Source of the DNA: Thiobacillus sp.
GTDB lineage: Bacteria > Pseudomonadota > Gammaproteobacteria > Burkholderiales > Thiobacillaceae
Length of the DNA: 40,352 nt
Direction: 5' to 3'
NCBI GenBank assembly: GCA_021166845.1
Contig: JAJPEP010000021.1
Location: forward strand, 1 to 40,352
Part shown: piece by piece, positions 15,197 through 23,882 of the stretch
Numbering within the stretch: the first letter of the stretch is position 1
How the letters are laid out: each line of letters starts with the position of its first letter
The notes under the pieces: model-generated
The model's database searches: none
What the model saw: the letters and a program-made list of their open reading frames with translations, nothing else
Told to the model about the DNA's origin: nothing
Program-made: the position numbers and the translations under genes

Positions 15197-16179
15197 GATT
15201 ATCAGTACTGGGCGCCGGCGCCTGGGGCACCGCACTTGCGGCCAGCTGGGCGCCCCGCCATGAGGTCACTTTGTGGGGGCGCAACGCGGCCGAGCTCGAT
15301 GCGATGCGCGCGAGCCGTGTCAACACCCGCTACCTGCCCGGCTGCCCGCTACCCGATGCCCTGCAGTTCGAACCGGACTTCAACGCCGTTGTCGATGCGG
15401 CCGACCTCATCGTCATCGCCGTTCCCACGAGCGGCCTGCGCGCCACCCTGGCCGCGCTGGCCGCCCGCCCCAGGCTGCCGCCGCTGGTCTGGGTGTGCAA
15501 AGGCTTCGAGCATGGCAGCCGCAAACTGCCGCATCAGATCATTGCCGAATTGCTGCCCTCACACACCCGGACGGCTGCGCTGTCCGGTCCCAGCTTTGCC
15601 CAGGAAGTGGCGCAGGGCTATCCCACCGCGCTCACCCTCGCCTCGCACGACAGCGAACTGGCGCAGCACCTCGCCGAGGCGCTGTCCGCCCAGCGCCTGC
15701 GCATCTACGCGCACGACGACGTCATCGGGGTCGAGCTGGGCGGCGCGCTGAAGAACGTCATGGCCATTGCCGCCGGCATCTGCGACGGCCTCAGGCTCGG
15801 CCACAACGCCCGCGCCGCGCTGATCACCCGGGGGCTGGCCGAAATGACCCGTCTCGGCGTCGAACTCGGCGGCCGCTTCGAAACCTTCATGGGGCTGTCC
15901 GGCCTCGGCGACCTCATCCTCACCACCACCGGCGACCTCTCGCGCAACCGCCAGGTCGGCCTGCGGCTGGCGCGCGGCCAGACCCTCGACACCATTCTTG
16001 CCGAACTCGGCCACGTCGCCGAAGGCGTCTCCACCGCACCCGAAGTCGCCGCACTCGCCAGCGAGCTGGGCGTCGACATGCCGATCACCCGCAAAGTCTG
16101 CCAGATGCTGTTCGAAGGCCTGCCCGCCGCCGAGGCGGTCGACGACCTGCTGAACCGGGATATCAAGACCGAGTTCTGA
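15193..16179 (+). CDS. gpsA: Glycerol-3-phosphate dehydrogenase [NAD(P)+]
   Basis: The 328-residue cytoplasmic enzyme reduces dihydroxyacetone phosphate to sn-glycerol-3-phosphate for phospholipid synthesis. The nucleotide motif GAGAWGTAL lies at the N terminus. SGPSFAQEVAQGYPTA, LGGALKNVMAIAAGICDGL with the catalytic Lys, and GLSGLGDLILT are family signatures. ATG 15193 overlaps the preceding stop as ATGA and gives the usual N terminus MRLSVLGAG; ATG 15184 would add three residues. Glycerol-3-phosphate is also the acceptor for the glucosylglycerol-phosphate synthase encoded at 18192, so the two could be metabolically linked. Confidence 0.95.
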   Translation: MRLSVLGAGAWGTALAASWAPRHEVTLWGRNAAELDAMRASRVNTRYLPGCPLPDALQFEPDFNAVVDAADLIVIAVPTSGLRATLAALAARPRLPPLVWVCKGFEHGSRKLPHQIIAELLPSHTRTAALSGPSFAQEVAQGYPTALTLASHDSELAQHLAEALSAQRLRIYAHDDVIGVELGGALKNVMAIAAGICDGLRLGHNARAALITRGLAEMTRLGVELGGRFETFMGLSGLGDLILTTTGDLSRNRQVGLRLARGQTLDTILAELGHVAEGVSTAPEVAALASELGVDMPITRKVCQMLFEGLPAAEAVDDLLNRDIKTEF

Positions 16180-16200
16180 GGCAGAGCGGGGTTTTGCCGT

Positions 16201-17187
16201 TCAGTGCGCCGGGCAGGCCGGCAAGGGCAGGCAGGTTCCAGCGCCCGGCCCGGGCAGGCTTTCCATCTCCTTCAGGGTATGCGCGAATCCGGTGTTTTCA
16301 GGCCCGATACGCGTGGCGCAATGCGCTGCTTCCCGAGCTTGGCGCATGCATTGGCGGGCAGCCAGTGCGTAGGCCAGATTGTTCCAGGCAACCGCCGCAC
16401 CCGCCTGGCGGTTGAGCGCGTGGCGAAATGCCGCTTCGGCCGGCTCGGCGTGGCCCAGGGCGTATTCGGTGTTGCCCAAGCCCAGCCATCCAAGCGGATT
16501 GTCCGGCCATCTTGCGGCCGATGCCCGATAGGCCGCCCCGGCTTCATTCCATTTTCCCAGACCTTCCAGGGCGCTTGCCGCTTCCAGGTAGGGGGTTGGC
16601 TTGGCCTGCGCCGGGAACGCACCTGGGGCGAGCACGACAATGCCCCATCGCGCGGACCGGTTCCAGGTATTCAGAAACACGCCGAAGGGTGTGATGCGCC
16701 GGGGCTCGATTCCGGAGCGCAGGACAATCTCCTGCCGCGCCCGATCGTAGCCGACCGCCACCGCGTAGTGCCAGCGCGGCAGCCAGTTCAGTCCCAGATT
16801 CTGCAGGACCAGCACCGGGTGCCCCGCTGCGATTTCCTCCAACAGGGCATCCAGCGTGGGCTCGACCGCCACTGCCAGCAGTCCCTGCCGGCGCACGGCC
16901 GCAATGATCTCGGCCTGCAGGCTGCCCTCGCGGCCGGGCAGATAAACCTGGGGAACGAGCTCATCGGGAGCGATCGTCACGCCCCGTGCATTGAGCACCG
17001 TGGCCAGCGCCGCCGGCCCGCACTGGTAGCGCGTCTGCGGGAAGAACGGGGTGTCGGCCAGTTCCACTCTGGCCGGGAATCCGGCAATACCCGCTTCCAT
17101 GAGCGTCGTGCGATGGGCGCAGCCTGCAAGCAGGGTCGTGCAAAGCCAAACGCCCGCCAAGAGGCGGGCGTATCGGAGGCCTCTCAT
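16201..17187 (-). CDS. PA2778-type C39-like cysteine peptidase lipoprotein with TPR
   Basis: The 328-residue protein starts with a lipoprotein signal (LLAGC, Cys23). A C39-like papain-fold domain follows, with the probable catalytic Cys56 in QTRYQCGPAAL and His140 in RWHYAVAVGYD. The C-terminal third carries two tetratricopeptide-like repeats (about 205-300, GLGKWNEAGAAYRASAARWP and NTEYALGHAEPAEAAFRHAL). This resembles the Pseudomonas PA2778 family. It follows the PA2779-like gene by 10 bp, the conserved pairing. C39 domains are known from double-glycine leader processing in bacteriocin export, but there is no transporter here, so the substrate is unknown. It converges on gpsA. Confidence 0.85.
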   Translation of the reverse strand: MRGLRYARLLAGVWLCTTLLAGCAHRTTLMEAGIAGFPARVELADTPFFPQTRYQCGPAALATVLNARGVTIAPDELVPQVYLPGREGSLQAEIIAAVRRQGLLAVAVEPTLDALLEEIAAGHPVLVLQNLGLNWLPRWHYAVAVGYDRARQEIVLRSGIEPRRITPFGVFLNTWNRSARWGIVVLAPGAFPAQAKPTPYLEAASALEGLGKWNEAGAAYRASAARWPDNPLGWLGLGNTEYALGHAEPAEAAFRHALNRQAGAAVAWNNLAYALAARQCMRQAREAAHCATRIGPENTGFAHTLKEMESLPGPGAGTCLPLPACPAH

Positions 17188-17197
17188 CGAAACGGAC

Positions 17198-17593
17198 TCA
17201 CTTGATGGGATGCACGAAGGGGAAGATGTCAGTCACACCCAGGGCGTCGGTGATGATGAAGACGATGAAGATGAACAGGACAACCCCCAGGGCACTCCCG
17301 CCGGCAGGCAATTCAGCGAGCCGCTGGTTGATCCGGGCCACTTCGGCATCGGTTAGCGCCGCCACCCGCTCTTTGGCATGTTCAACATCGACACCCAGGG
17401 CAGATAGCTGGTACTGCAAATCTTCCCGTTCCAGCAGAGACACCAGCTCCTCGCGATCCAGCCGGCCCTGTTCGGCGGCGAGCGCTTGGGCGGTGCCGAC
17501 CATCGCGGCCTGAGCCGGGGCGACCTGCGCGCCCAGCAGCGCGGCAGCCAGCAACAAGGAACCGATTTTCTTGAATAAATGATGAAAACGCAT
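17198..17593 (-). CDS. PA2779-family protein
   Basis: The 131-residue protein has an N-terminal signal peptide (KKIGSLLLAAALLGAQVAPAQA), a helical mid-section rich in Glu, Leu and Arg, and a C-terminal transmembrane helix (GGSALGVVLFIFIVFIITDALG) followed by a short tail DIFPFVHPIK. This matches the PA2779 family, found beside the PA2778 cysteine peptidase lipoprotein, as here. The helical part could be the substrate or partner of the adjacent peptidase. That is inference from pairing; no biochemical function is known to me. Confidence 0.82.
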   Translation of the reverse strand: MRFHHLFKKIGSLLLAAALLGAQVAPAQAAMVGTAQALAAEQGRLDREELVSLLEREDLQYQLSALGVDVEHAKERVAALTDAEVARINQRLAELPAGGSALGVVLFIFIVFIITDALGVTDIFPFVHPIK

Positions 17594-18191
17594 AGAACCT
17601 CCGCGAAAAAGTAGGATTGGTCGATCATGCGGGCTCTACCCATCCAGCAAAGCCCGCTTTCAACGTAGCACAACATGAAGCGGCCATTTACGAAAAATCC
17701 GGGCACCGGATGGCGCTGGAAGAAGCGTGCCAAATGCCGGCAATATTGGATGAAGACCACGGCCGAAACTGGAAGATGGATTGTTCGTCCGGGATTTGAA
17801 ACCAGCTGGCATGAGCGTAGCCCCATGGGGCCAAGTTGACGGCTGCCGCAAGGGCGGGATAGACTACAGGACCAGTGCCGCGTTGTTCGTCGCGCCCTCG
17901 GCCATCGCTGCACACCCATCGATCACCTGCACCACAAACAAAAATATAGTCCTCGCGGACTGCGCCAGGCTGCTGCCGTATGGGGCAGCGCGGCCTTACT
18001 GCCTTTGTTTTTCGAGCTGATGTCCGGCTCCGCCGCGACGCCTCGCAGAAAAATCAGCTCACTTCATGCCGCTGCCGCATGCCTCGACGGCAGCCCGGAA
18101 CGATGGCTCCCGGACATGCGCAACGGCGCCTGACCCCTTCGCTGTCGGCATCCACGTCGGCAAGTTTCCCATTCGACAGGAGAACCCCCAC
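17594..18191. other. 598-bp gap with no recognised gene
   Basis: This stretch separates the leftward PA2779-type gene from the rightward ggpPS. Several short frames exist on both strands but none has a recognisable protein, a good ribosome-binding site or neighbour-like codon use. A perfect 12-bp palindrome, GCCCCATGGGGC, lies at 17820-17831. I looked for riboswitch cores and tRNA-like structure and found none. It presumably contains the divergent promoters. Confidence 0.6.
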
Positions 18192-20492
18192 ATGCTGCTT
18201 GCAACCGATCTGGACGGCACTTTTCTCGCCGGCGACGCCGAAACCCGCCTGCGCCTTTACCAACTCATCGCCGACAAACCCGAGATCAAGCTTGCCTTCG
18301 TCACCGGACGCGGGCTTGAGAACGTGATCCCGCTGCTCTCGGACCCGACCATTCCGGTGCCCGACTACATCATCTGCGACGTCGGCGGAACGGTCGTCGA
18401 GGGCGCCACGCGGCAGCCGGTGCAACCGTTGCAGGCGGAGATCGACGCCCGCTGGCCGGGCGAGCGAACGGTGGTCGACGCAATGGTGCAGTTCGAGCGG
18501 CTGGAGCGCCAGGATGTCCCCCAGCAGCGGCGCTGCTCCTATTACTGCAGTACCGCCGACGTGCGCCATTCGCTCGCCGGCATCGAGGCGGCCGCGACCG
18601 GTCTCGGCTGCGAGGTGCTCTATTCGGCCGAGCGCTATCTGGACATCCTGCCGCGCGGCGTCAACAAAGGCAGCACGCTCAAGGCACTGGTCGAGCATCT
18701 GGGAATCCACCCTGACGAGGTGGTGGTCGCCGGCGACACGCTCAACGATCTGGCGATGTACGAGCATGGCTTCATCGGGGTGTGTGTCGGCGAATCCGAA
18801 CCCGCCCTGCTCGAGGCCACCGCCAAGCGCGCCCGCGCCAAACGTGCCCGTGTGCTGCATTCGTCCCACGCCGGCTGCGGCGGCATCCTCGATGCGCTCG
18901 AGCATTTCAACTTCCTCGACCTCAAGGGCGTCGACGCCGGGCCGCGCGCGACGGAAACCCCGGGCAAGTCCGATCTGGTGATGGTCTATCATCGCCTGCC
19001 CTACGAGGAGAGTCTCGAGGACGGCCGCCTCGTGCGCCGTCGCCCCGCCTCGCCCAACGGCATCATCCCGACCCTGCTCAGCTTCTTCGGCGACGGCAAG
19101 AAGGGCTCCTGGATCGCATGGGCGATCCAGGACCCGAAAAAGGCTGTGAACTTCGTGACCCACACCGAAGTCGACGCCAAGAAATACCCCCGGCTGGTGG
19201 CCGCACGCGTGCCGCTCACCAAGAACGACGTCGACATCTTCTACAAGCGCTTTTCCAAGGAGGCCTTCTGGCCCACCCTGCACACCTTCTGGGAACGGGC
19301 CCGTTTCCGCGAGGAGGACTGGCTGGTGTTCCTCAAGGTGAACCGCCTCTTCGCCGAGCGCACCGCGGCCGAGGCCGCCGAAGGCGCGGTGGTGTGGCTG
19401 CACGACTACAACCTGTGGATGGTTCCGGCCTGCCTCCGCGAGCTGCGTCCCGATCTGAAGATCGCCTTCTTCCACCACACCTATTTTCCCTCGGCCGACG
19501 TCTTCAATGTGCTGCCGTGGCGCCGCGACATCGTCGGCAGCCTCTTGCAGTGCGACTACATCGGCTTCCATATCCCGCGCCAGGTCGAGAATTTCGTCGA
19601 CGTCGCGCGCGGCGTCGCGCCGCTCAAGGTGCTCGAAACCCGCGCCTGCGCGCCGCGCTACCTCACCTACGGCTGCGCCGTCGGGCTGGACGAGGTGACC
19701 ACCGCGATCGAGGTGCACGGCCGGCGCATCGGCCTGGGCGCGCACCCGGTCGGACTCGACGTCGACCGCGTGCGCCAGGTGCTCGACGACCCGAATACGG
19801 CCGGACGCATGACTGCGCTGCGCAACCAGTTCACCGGCACGCGGGTCATCCTGTCGGTCGAGCGGCTCGACTACACCAAGGGCACGCTCGAAAAACTGGT
19901 GGCCTTCGAGAAGCTTCTCGAAACCCATCCGGAACTGCATGGCACGATCTCGCTGATCAACGTATGCGTGCCGGCCGCGAAGGAAATGACGATCTACCGC
20001 ACCCTGCAGAACCAGATCGAGCAGGCGGTCGGGCGCATCAACGGGCGCTTCTCAAGGGTCGGCTGGACCCCGCTGCAGTTCTTCTTCCGGGCGATCCCGT
20101 TCGAAGAGCTGGTCGCCTATTACGCGGTGGCCGACGTGATGTGGATCACCCCGCTGCGCGACGGACTCAACCTGGTCGCCAAGGAATTCGTCGCGGTCCA
20201 GGGCCTGACCAGCGGCAGCGGCGTATTGGTGCTTTCCGAGTTCGCCGGGGCCGCAGCCGAGCTGCATGGCGCGGTGCTCACCAACCCGCACGACCCGCAA
20301 GACCTGGTCGAGAAGTGCGTCTATGCGCTGGAGATGAGCCCGGTCGAGGCCGAAGCGCGCCTGCGCGGGCTGTTCGACGTCGTCCAGCACAACGACGTCC
20401 ATCGCTGGGGGCAGGATTTCCTCGAAGCGGTCGAGGAAAGTTGCGCCGCGCCCAGCGAAGCGCCGCAATCCGCGCTCGCCCAGGCGCGGTAA
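18192..20492 (+). CDS. ggpPS: Bifunctional glucosylglycerol-phosphate phosphatase/synthase (GgpPS type)
   Basis: The 766-residue protein joins two domains. Residues about 1-240 form a HAD phosphatase: DLDGT at 6-10, TGRG, and GDTLNDLAMYE near 180. Residues about 255-750 form a GT20 synthase with LHDYNLWMVP near 404, AFFHHTYFPSADVFNVLPWRR, SVERLDYTKGT and TPLRDGLNLVAKEFV. HDYNLW and HHTYFPSADVF match glucosylglycerol-phosphate synthase better than trehalose-6-phosphate synthase, which has HDYHL. A fused phosphatase is known for proteobacterial GgpPS. It would make the compatible solute glucosylglycerol from ADP-glucose and glycerol-3-phosphate. ATG 18192 follows AGGAG; the longer frame from 18066 lacks such support. 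A trehalose-type product remains possible. Confidence 0.85.
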   Translation: MLLATDLDGTFLAGDAETRLRLYQLIADKPEIKLAFVTGRGLENVIPLLSDPTIPVPDYIICDVGGTVVEGATRQPVQPLQAEIDARWPGERTVVDAMVQFERLERQDVPQQRRCSYYCSTADVRHSLAGIEAAATGLGCEVLYSAERYLDILPRGVNKGSTLKALVEHLGIHPDEVVVAGDTLNDLAMYEHGFIGVCVGESEPALLEATAKRARAKRARVLHSSHAGCGGILDALEHFNFLDLKGVDAGPRATETPGKSDLVMVYHRLPYEESLEDGRLVRRRPASPNGIIPTLLSFFGDGKKGSWIAWAIQDPKKAVNFVTHTEVDAKKYPRLVAARVPLTKNDVDIFYKRFSKEAFWPTLHTFWERARFREEDWLVFLKVNRLFAERTAAEAAEGAVVWLHDYNLWMVPACLRELRPDLKIAFFHHTYFPSADVFNVLPWRRDIVGSLLQCDYIGFHIPRQVENFVDVARGVAPLKVLETRACAPRYLTYGCAVGLDEVTTAIEVHGRRIGLGAHPVGLDVDRVRQVLDDPNTAGRMTALRNQFTGTRVILSVERLDYTKGTLEKLVAFEKLLETHPELHGTISLINVCVPAAKEMTIYRTLQNQIEQAVGRINGRFSRVGWTPLQFFFRAIPFEELVAYYAVADVMWITPLRDGLNLVAKEFVAVQGLTSGSGVLVLSEFAGAAAELHGAVLTNPHDPQDLVEKCVYALEMSPVEAEARLRGLFDVVQHNDVHRWGQDFLEAVEESCAAPSEAPQSALAQAR

Positions 20493-20574
20493 CGGTCGCC
20501 CGCAACCCGGCGAGGCCTGAAAATAAACGGCAGCCACGTAACGCCATGACGCGAACCGTCCTATCATTACGCTG

Positions 20575-21012
20575 ATGAATGATTTTCAGGCTCCACAAGA
20601 TCGCGGCTGGTTGCTCGTTTTCATCGCCTGGATGGTCGCCAGCGTGTCGACGCTGGGCGCCCTGTTTCTCGGCGAGGTCATGGGCTATACACCCTGCGTC
20701 CTGTGCTGGTACCAGCGGATCGGCATGTTTCCGCTGGTCCTGATTCTGGCGGCGGGACTGTTTCCGTTCGACCGCAAAGTCGTGCGCTACGCGCTGCCGC
20801 TGGCGCTGGCCGGCTGGCTGCTGGCGGTTTTTCATTGGGCAGTGGCCAGCGGTCTGGTACCGGAGAGCGACACGCCATGCAGCCAGGGGGCGCCGTGCTC
20901 GGTGAAACAGATCAGCTGGTTCGGCTTCCTCACCCTTCCGCTGCTGTCCGTCCTGGCGTTTTCCGCCATCATCGCGCTGCTGCTCATGACCCACATCAAG
21001 GCATCCAAATGA
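20575..21012 (+). CDS. DsbB-type disulfide bond formation membrane protein
   Basis: The 145-residue integral membrane protein has four transmembrane segments and the two periplasmic Cys pairs of a DsbB/BdbC protein: CVLC (C41/C44) after the first helix and C102/C108 in the second periplasmic loop (TPCSQGAPC). It passes electrons from a DsbA-like oxidase to quinone. The short length and CVLCWYQR motif are typical of the BdbC/DsbI-like subgroup more than of E. coli DsbB. Its stop overlaps the next gene by ATGA, and that gene encodes a thioredoxin-fold oxidase, so the two form a dedicated redox pair. Confidence 0.9.
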   Translation: MNDFQAPQDRGWLLVFIAWMVASVSTLGALFLGEVMGYTPCVLCWYQRIGMFPLVLILAAGLFPFDRKVVRYALPLALAGWLLAVFHWAVASGLVPESDTPCSQGAPCSVKQISWFGFLTLPLLSVLAFSAIIALLLMTHIKASK

Positions 21013-21659
21013 AAAAAACGCTGTTTATCACTGCCGCCGTGATCCTGCTGCTGGCTTTTGTCGGAGGCGCCATTTTCTACGGCACGCAAAAAACCGAACA
21101 GGCCGGTCAGCTCGCCGATGAAAACAAGTCCGCACTGGTGCGCGAACACTCACGCGTGCTCGGGCACGCTGACGCTCGGGTGGAGATTGTCGAGTTCATC
21201 GACCCGGCGTGCGGGACCTGCCGGGACTTCTATCCCGTGGTCAAGGAGATGCTGGCCGCCCACCCGGACCGGATTCGCCTGGTGCTGCGCTACGCGCCGT
21301 TCCACCAGAACGCCGACTATGTGGTGGCGCTGGTCGAGGCGGCCGGAAAACAGGGCAAGTACTGGGAAACCCTGGAAGCCCTGCTGGCTGCGCAGGACGA
21401 CTGGGTGATGAATCACGCCGTGCAACCGGAACAGGTCTGGCGGCATGTCGAAGGACTCGGCCTGGATCTGGCGCAGCTGCGGAGCGACATGAATGCGCCG
21501 GAAATTGCCCGCTTGATCGCGCAAGACCTGGAAGACGCGAATGCCCTGAAAGTCACCCAGACACCGGAGTTTTTTGTCAACGGCAAGCCGCTGCCGAGCT
21601 TCGGCTACGAACCCCTGAAAAAGCTGGTGGACGATGCGCTGGCAAGCGAATACCGTTAA
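21009..21659 (+). CDS. Membrane-anchored DsbA-like thioredoxin-fold oxidoreductase
   Basis: An N-terminal transmembrane anchor or signal (about residues 5-24) precedes a DsbA/DsbG-like domain of the thioredoxin_4 type. The redox site is CGTC (C68/C71) within EFIDPACGTCRDF, the cis-Pro segment is VTQTPEFFVNG, and a helical insertion lies between them. The 216-residue protein should act outside the cytoplasm, oxidising or isomerising substrate cysteines, and be re-oxidised by the DsbB-type protein encoded immediately upstream. The ATG overlaps the upstream stop by 4 bp. Confidence 0.9.
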   Translation: MKKTLFITAAVILLLAFVGGAIFYGTQKTEQAGQLADENKSALVREHSRVLGHADARVEIVEFIDPACGTCRDFYPVVKEMLAAHPDRIRLVLRYAPFHQNADYVVALVEAAGKQGKYWETLEALLAAQDDWVMNHAVQPEQVWRHVEGLGLDLAQLRSDMNAPEIARLIAQDLEDANALKVTQTPEFFVNGKPLPSFGYEPLKKLVDDALASEYR

Positions 21660-21721
21660 TCGGAATCCGTCAACCGATACGGGGGCAGAGACAATGCCTT
21701 GGGGAGGGTGCTGGGGCCGCT

Positions 21722-22732
21722 TCAGTCGAAGAGTTCGATCGTGCCGCCGAGCGTCCTTTCCGGCGCGAGTTCTCCGCGCGACATCAGACCGCGATAATCA
21801 TGGACTTGATTGCGGCCGTGTTCCTTGGCGTAATACAGGGCCTTGTCCGCCTCCTCGAATACATAGGACGGCAGCTGCTGATCGATGATGGCCGTGTAGC
21901 CGGTGCTCACCGTCAATTGCCCGATCTGGGGAAATTGATGGTCCTGCACCTTGCCCCGGATGCGTTCGAGAATGGTCACGATAACCTCGGGTGAAACACC
22001 CTTGATCAGCGCAACGAACTCCTCGCCGCCGTAGCGGAACACCCAGTCCACATCACGCAGGGTTTTGCGCAGCAGGCCGGCGAAAACAAGCAGTACCTCG
22101 TCGCCGATCAGGTGGCCGAAATTGTCATTGATGCGCTTGAAATGGTCGATATCAAACACGGCAAGATAGTCGGCCGTGTCCTTGTCGCGCTGGCGGTTGC
22201 TGCCGCTTATCCGGCCAGCCAGCAGTTCGCCCAGTTTCTGATCGAGCTTCTTGCGGTTGTAAAGACCGGTCAGGGTGTCGCGCTCGCTGTCGAAGAGCGC
22301 TCTGGCGAAATTGGTGTAGATCTTGAGCATGCCCTGAGCAATGCGCAAATCAGCCGGATACCATTCCGGCTGCAGCATCACGATCGCCTTGCGGTGGCCA
22401 TCCTGGATGCCGAGGCTGCTGACAAGATAGCTGAGGCCATCCCGAGTGAACTGTCTGGTTGGCGCTTCGGCACTCAAACTGCCGGCCTCCGTCACGAGCC
22501 AGTCCATGATCGGAAACATGGGGTTCGGCAAGGAGCAGGCATCGTCCAGAATCCATCCGGCCCTTTCCGGCGCCGGCACCAGGCATATCAAGGACGCCAG
22601 GGCGCCAGGCAACATCTCCAGGATGGACGCCTGCAGGCTGCGCAAGAGCGTCAACTCATCGCGCTGCTCGGTTAGATGCACCACGGACTTGATGACATCG
22701 TGGGCGATTTCTGAATGCGTGCGCGGAGACAT
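21722..22732 (-). CDS. GGDEF-domain diguanylate cyclase
   Basis: The 336-residue protein has an N-terminal region of about 150 residues that looks GAF-like, without membrane segments, and a C-terminal GGDEF domain (about 150-320). The active-site motif is GGEEF at 235-239, preceded by the metal-binding FDIDHFKRIND. An inhibitory I-site RDVD is present at 226-229 with the standard five-residue spacing. It should make cyclic di-GMP from two GTP with product inhibition. The N-terminal input signal is not identifiable. It stands alone on the minus strand, convergent with the dsb pair. Confidence 0.93.
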   Translation of the reverse strand: MSPRTHSEIAHDVIKSVVHLTEQRDELTLLRSLQASILEMLPGALASLICLVPAPERAGWILDDACSLPNPMFPIMDWLVTEAGSLSAEAPTRQFTRDGLSYLVSSLGIQDGHRKAIVMLQPEWYPADLRIAQGMLKIYTNFARALFDSERDTLTGLYNRKKLDQKLGELLAGRISGSNRQRDKDTADYLAVFDIDHFKRINDNFGHLIGDEVLLVFAGLLRKTLRDVDWVFRYGGEEFVALIKGVSPEVIVTILERIRGKVQDHQFPQIGQLTVSTGYTAIIDQQLPSYVFEEADKALYYAKEHGRNQVHDYRGLMSRGELAPERTLGGTIELFD

Positions 22733-22778
22733 GGCAACGAAGATCGAACGGCCTGAAAGATGTCACACGGCTTTCATT

Positions 22779-23372
22779 CTAATCCTCGCTTGCACCGGGC
22801 GATAGCCTGTCACCGCGCGGACGCTTTGGCCCCGGACTGCTGAAAACGATGCCCGCCCCCGCTGCCGGATGCGCTTGCCAGGTCGGCTCCCCCACCCCCG
22901 TCTTGCCGGCAGCCGCCCCGGCAATCCGCCCGATCATCGCCACAAAACCCGGATCCTCGCCCACCAGCAGGGGCGGCAGCGCGTTGCGGAAATCTTCGCG
23001 CTGGCACCATTCGGTCATATAGTCCTCCCACGACTGCCACAGCCGTGCCTGCTGCCGGCTCATGTCGTCCTCATACACCAGCACGTAGGCGCGCTCGAAC
23101 AGGCTGACCAGGATGGCGAACAGCGCGTGCTTGCGTTCCAGCTGGTCTTCGCCAAGCTCGCCTTTGGCCGCCGGCGAAAGCAGATGCAGGTCGGCATTGT
23201 CGATCACCAGCCGCATGAAGTCGGCGTATTCGTCGGTCAGTCGCAGGAAGATTTCCTCCTCGTCGCTCTGCCGCTCGCGCCGGCGATCATGGATATAGAC
23301 GCCGATGGCGAGCGGCAGCCCGACGATGGTGACGATATAGCTGGCCGCTTCCAGCCATTCGAGTCCGCTCAT
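22779..23372 (-). CDS. Hypothetical N-terminally anchored protein
   Basis: The 197-residue protein has one N-terminal transmembrane helix (about residues 8-26, YIVTIVGLPLAIGVYI) followed by a basic stop-transfer run (HDRRRERQ), placing the rest in the cytoplasm. A helical region rich in acidic and aromatic residues follows (EEEIFLRLTDEYADFMRLV, ERAYVLVYEDDM, WQSWEDYMTEWCQREDF). The last 50 residues are Gly/Pro/Ala-rich and probably disordered. I do not recognise a named family. The gene begins immediately after the trmL stop without a gap, so it is probably cotranscribed with it. Confidence 0.65.
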   Translation of the reverse strand: MSGLEWLEAASYIVTIVGLPLAIGVYIHDRRRERQSDEEEIFLRLTDEYADFMRLVIDNADLHLLSPAAKGELGEDQLERKHALFAILVSLFERAYVLVYEDDMSRQQARLWQSWEDYMTEWCQREDFRNALPPLLVGEDPGFVAMIGRIAGAAAGKTGVGEPTWQAHPAAGAGIVFSSPGPKRPRGDRLSPGASED

Positions 23373-23837
23373 TCACACCCCTCCCGCAAAACCATTTTGC
23401 CTCCAGGCCTCGAACACCACCACGCTGACGGCGTTGGACAGATTCATACTGCGCGAACCGGGCAGCATCGGCAGGCGCAGGCGATGCGCCGCGTCGGACT
23501 GCGCCAGGACCTCCGGCGGCAGGCCGCGCGACTCGGGGCCGAACAGCAGCACATCGTCGGCCCGAAACGCGATGTCGGCATAGCGCGCGCTGCCCTTGGT
23601 GGTGAGCGCAAACCAGCGGCGGCCCGGCAAGGCCGCCCGCACGGCCTCCCAGCCGGCATGCGCCCGCACGCAGGCCATGTCATGGTAATCCAGCCCGGCG
23701 CGCGCCACCTGCTTGTCGGACAGGTCGAACCCAAGCGGCTCGACCAGGTGCAGACGACAGCCGGTATTGGCCGCCAAACGAATGAGGTTGCCGGTGTTGG
23801 GCGGAATCTCGGGCTGATATAAAACGATGTCAAACAT
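23373..23837 (-). CDS. trmL: tRNA (cytidine(34)-2'-O)-methyltransferase
   Basis: The 154-residue SPOUT-class enzyme has the full family signature: MFDIVLYQPEIPPNTGNLIRLAANTG at the N terminus and the knotted SAM site built from LLFGPESRGLP and LPMLPGSRSMNLSNAVSVVVFEAW. TrmL methylates the ribose at the wobble position of certain tRNA-Leu species. Length is normal. It is divergent from gshA, with 45 bp between the starts, and followed without gap by a hypothetical gene. A much longer frame covering this region to 25151 is antisense to gshA and not real upstream of 23837. Confidence 0.95.
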   Translation of the reverse strand: MFDIVLYQPEIPPNTGNLIRLAANTGCRLHLVEPLGFDLSDKQVARAGLDYHDMACVRAHAGWEAVRAALPGRRWFALTTKGSARYADIAFRADDVLLFGPESRGLPPEVLAQSDAAHRLRLPMLPGSRSMNLSNAVSVVVFEAWRQNGFAGGV

Positions 23838-23882
23838 CCGGCTTGGCCTAAAATAAGTACATTCTTGGAATCCGTCTATTCT

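Noticed and set aside
17594..18191. Riboswitch or small RNA in the gap
   Set aside because: I compared the region by eye with cyclic-di-GMP, cobalamin, TPP and fluoride riboswitch cores and saw no match on either strand.
18054..19940. 628-codon frame on the - strand
   Set aside because: Antisense to the phosphatase-synthase gene and without protein-family features.
18192..20492. OtsB-OtsA (trehalose) fusion
   Set aside because: HDYNLW in place of HDYHL and the HHTYFPSADVF stretch fit glucosylglycerol-phosphate synthase better. It is kept only as a lower-probability alternative.
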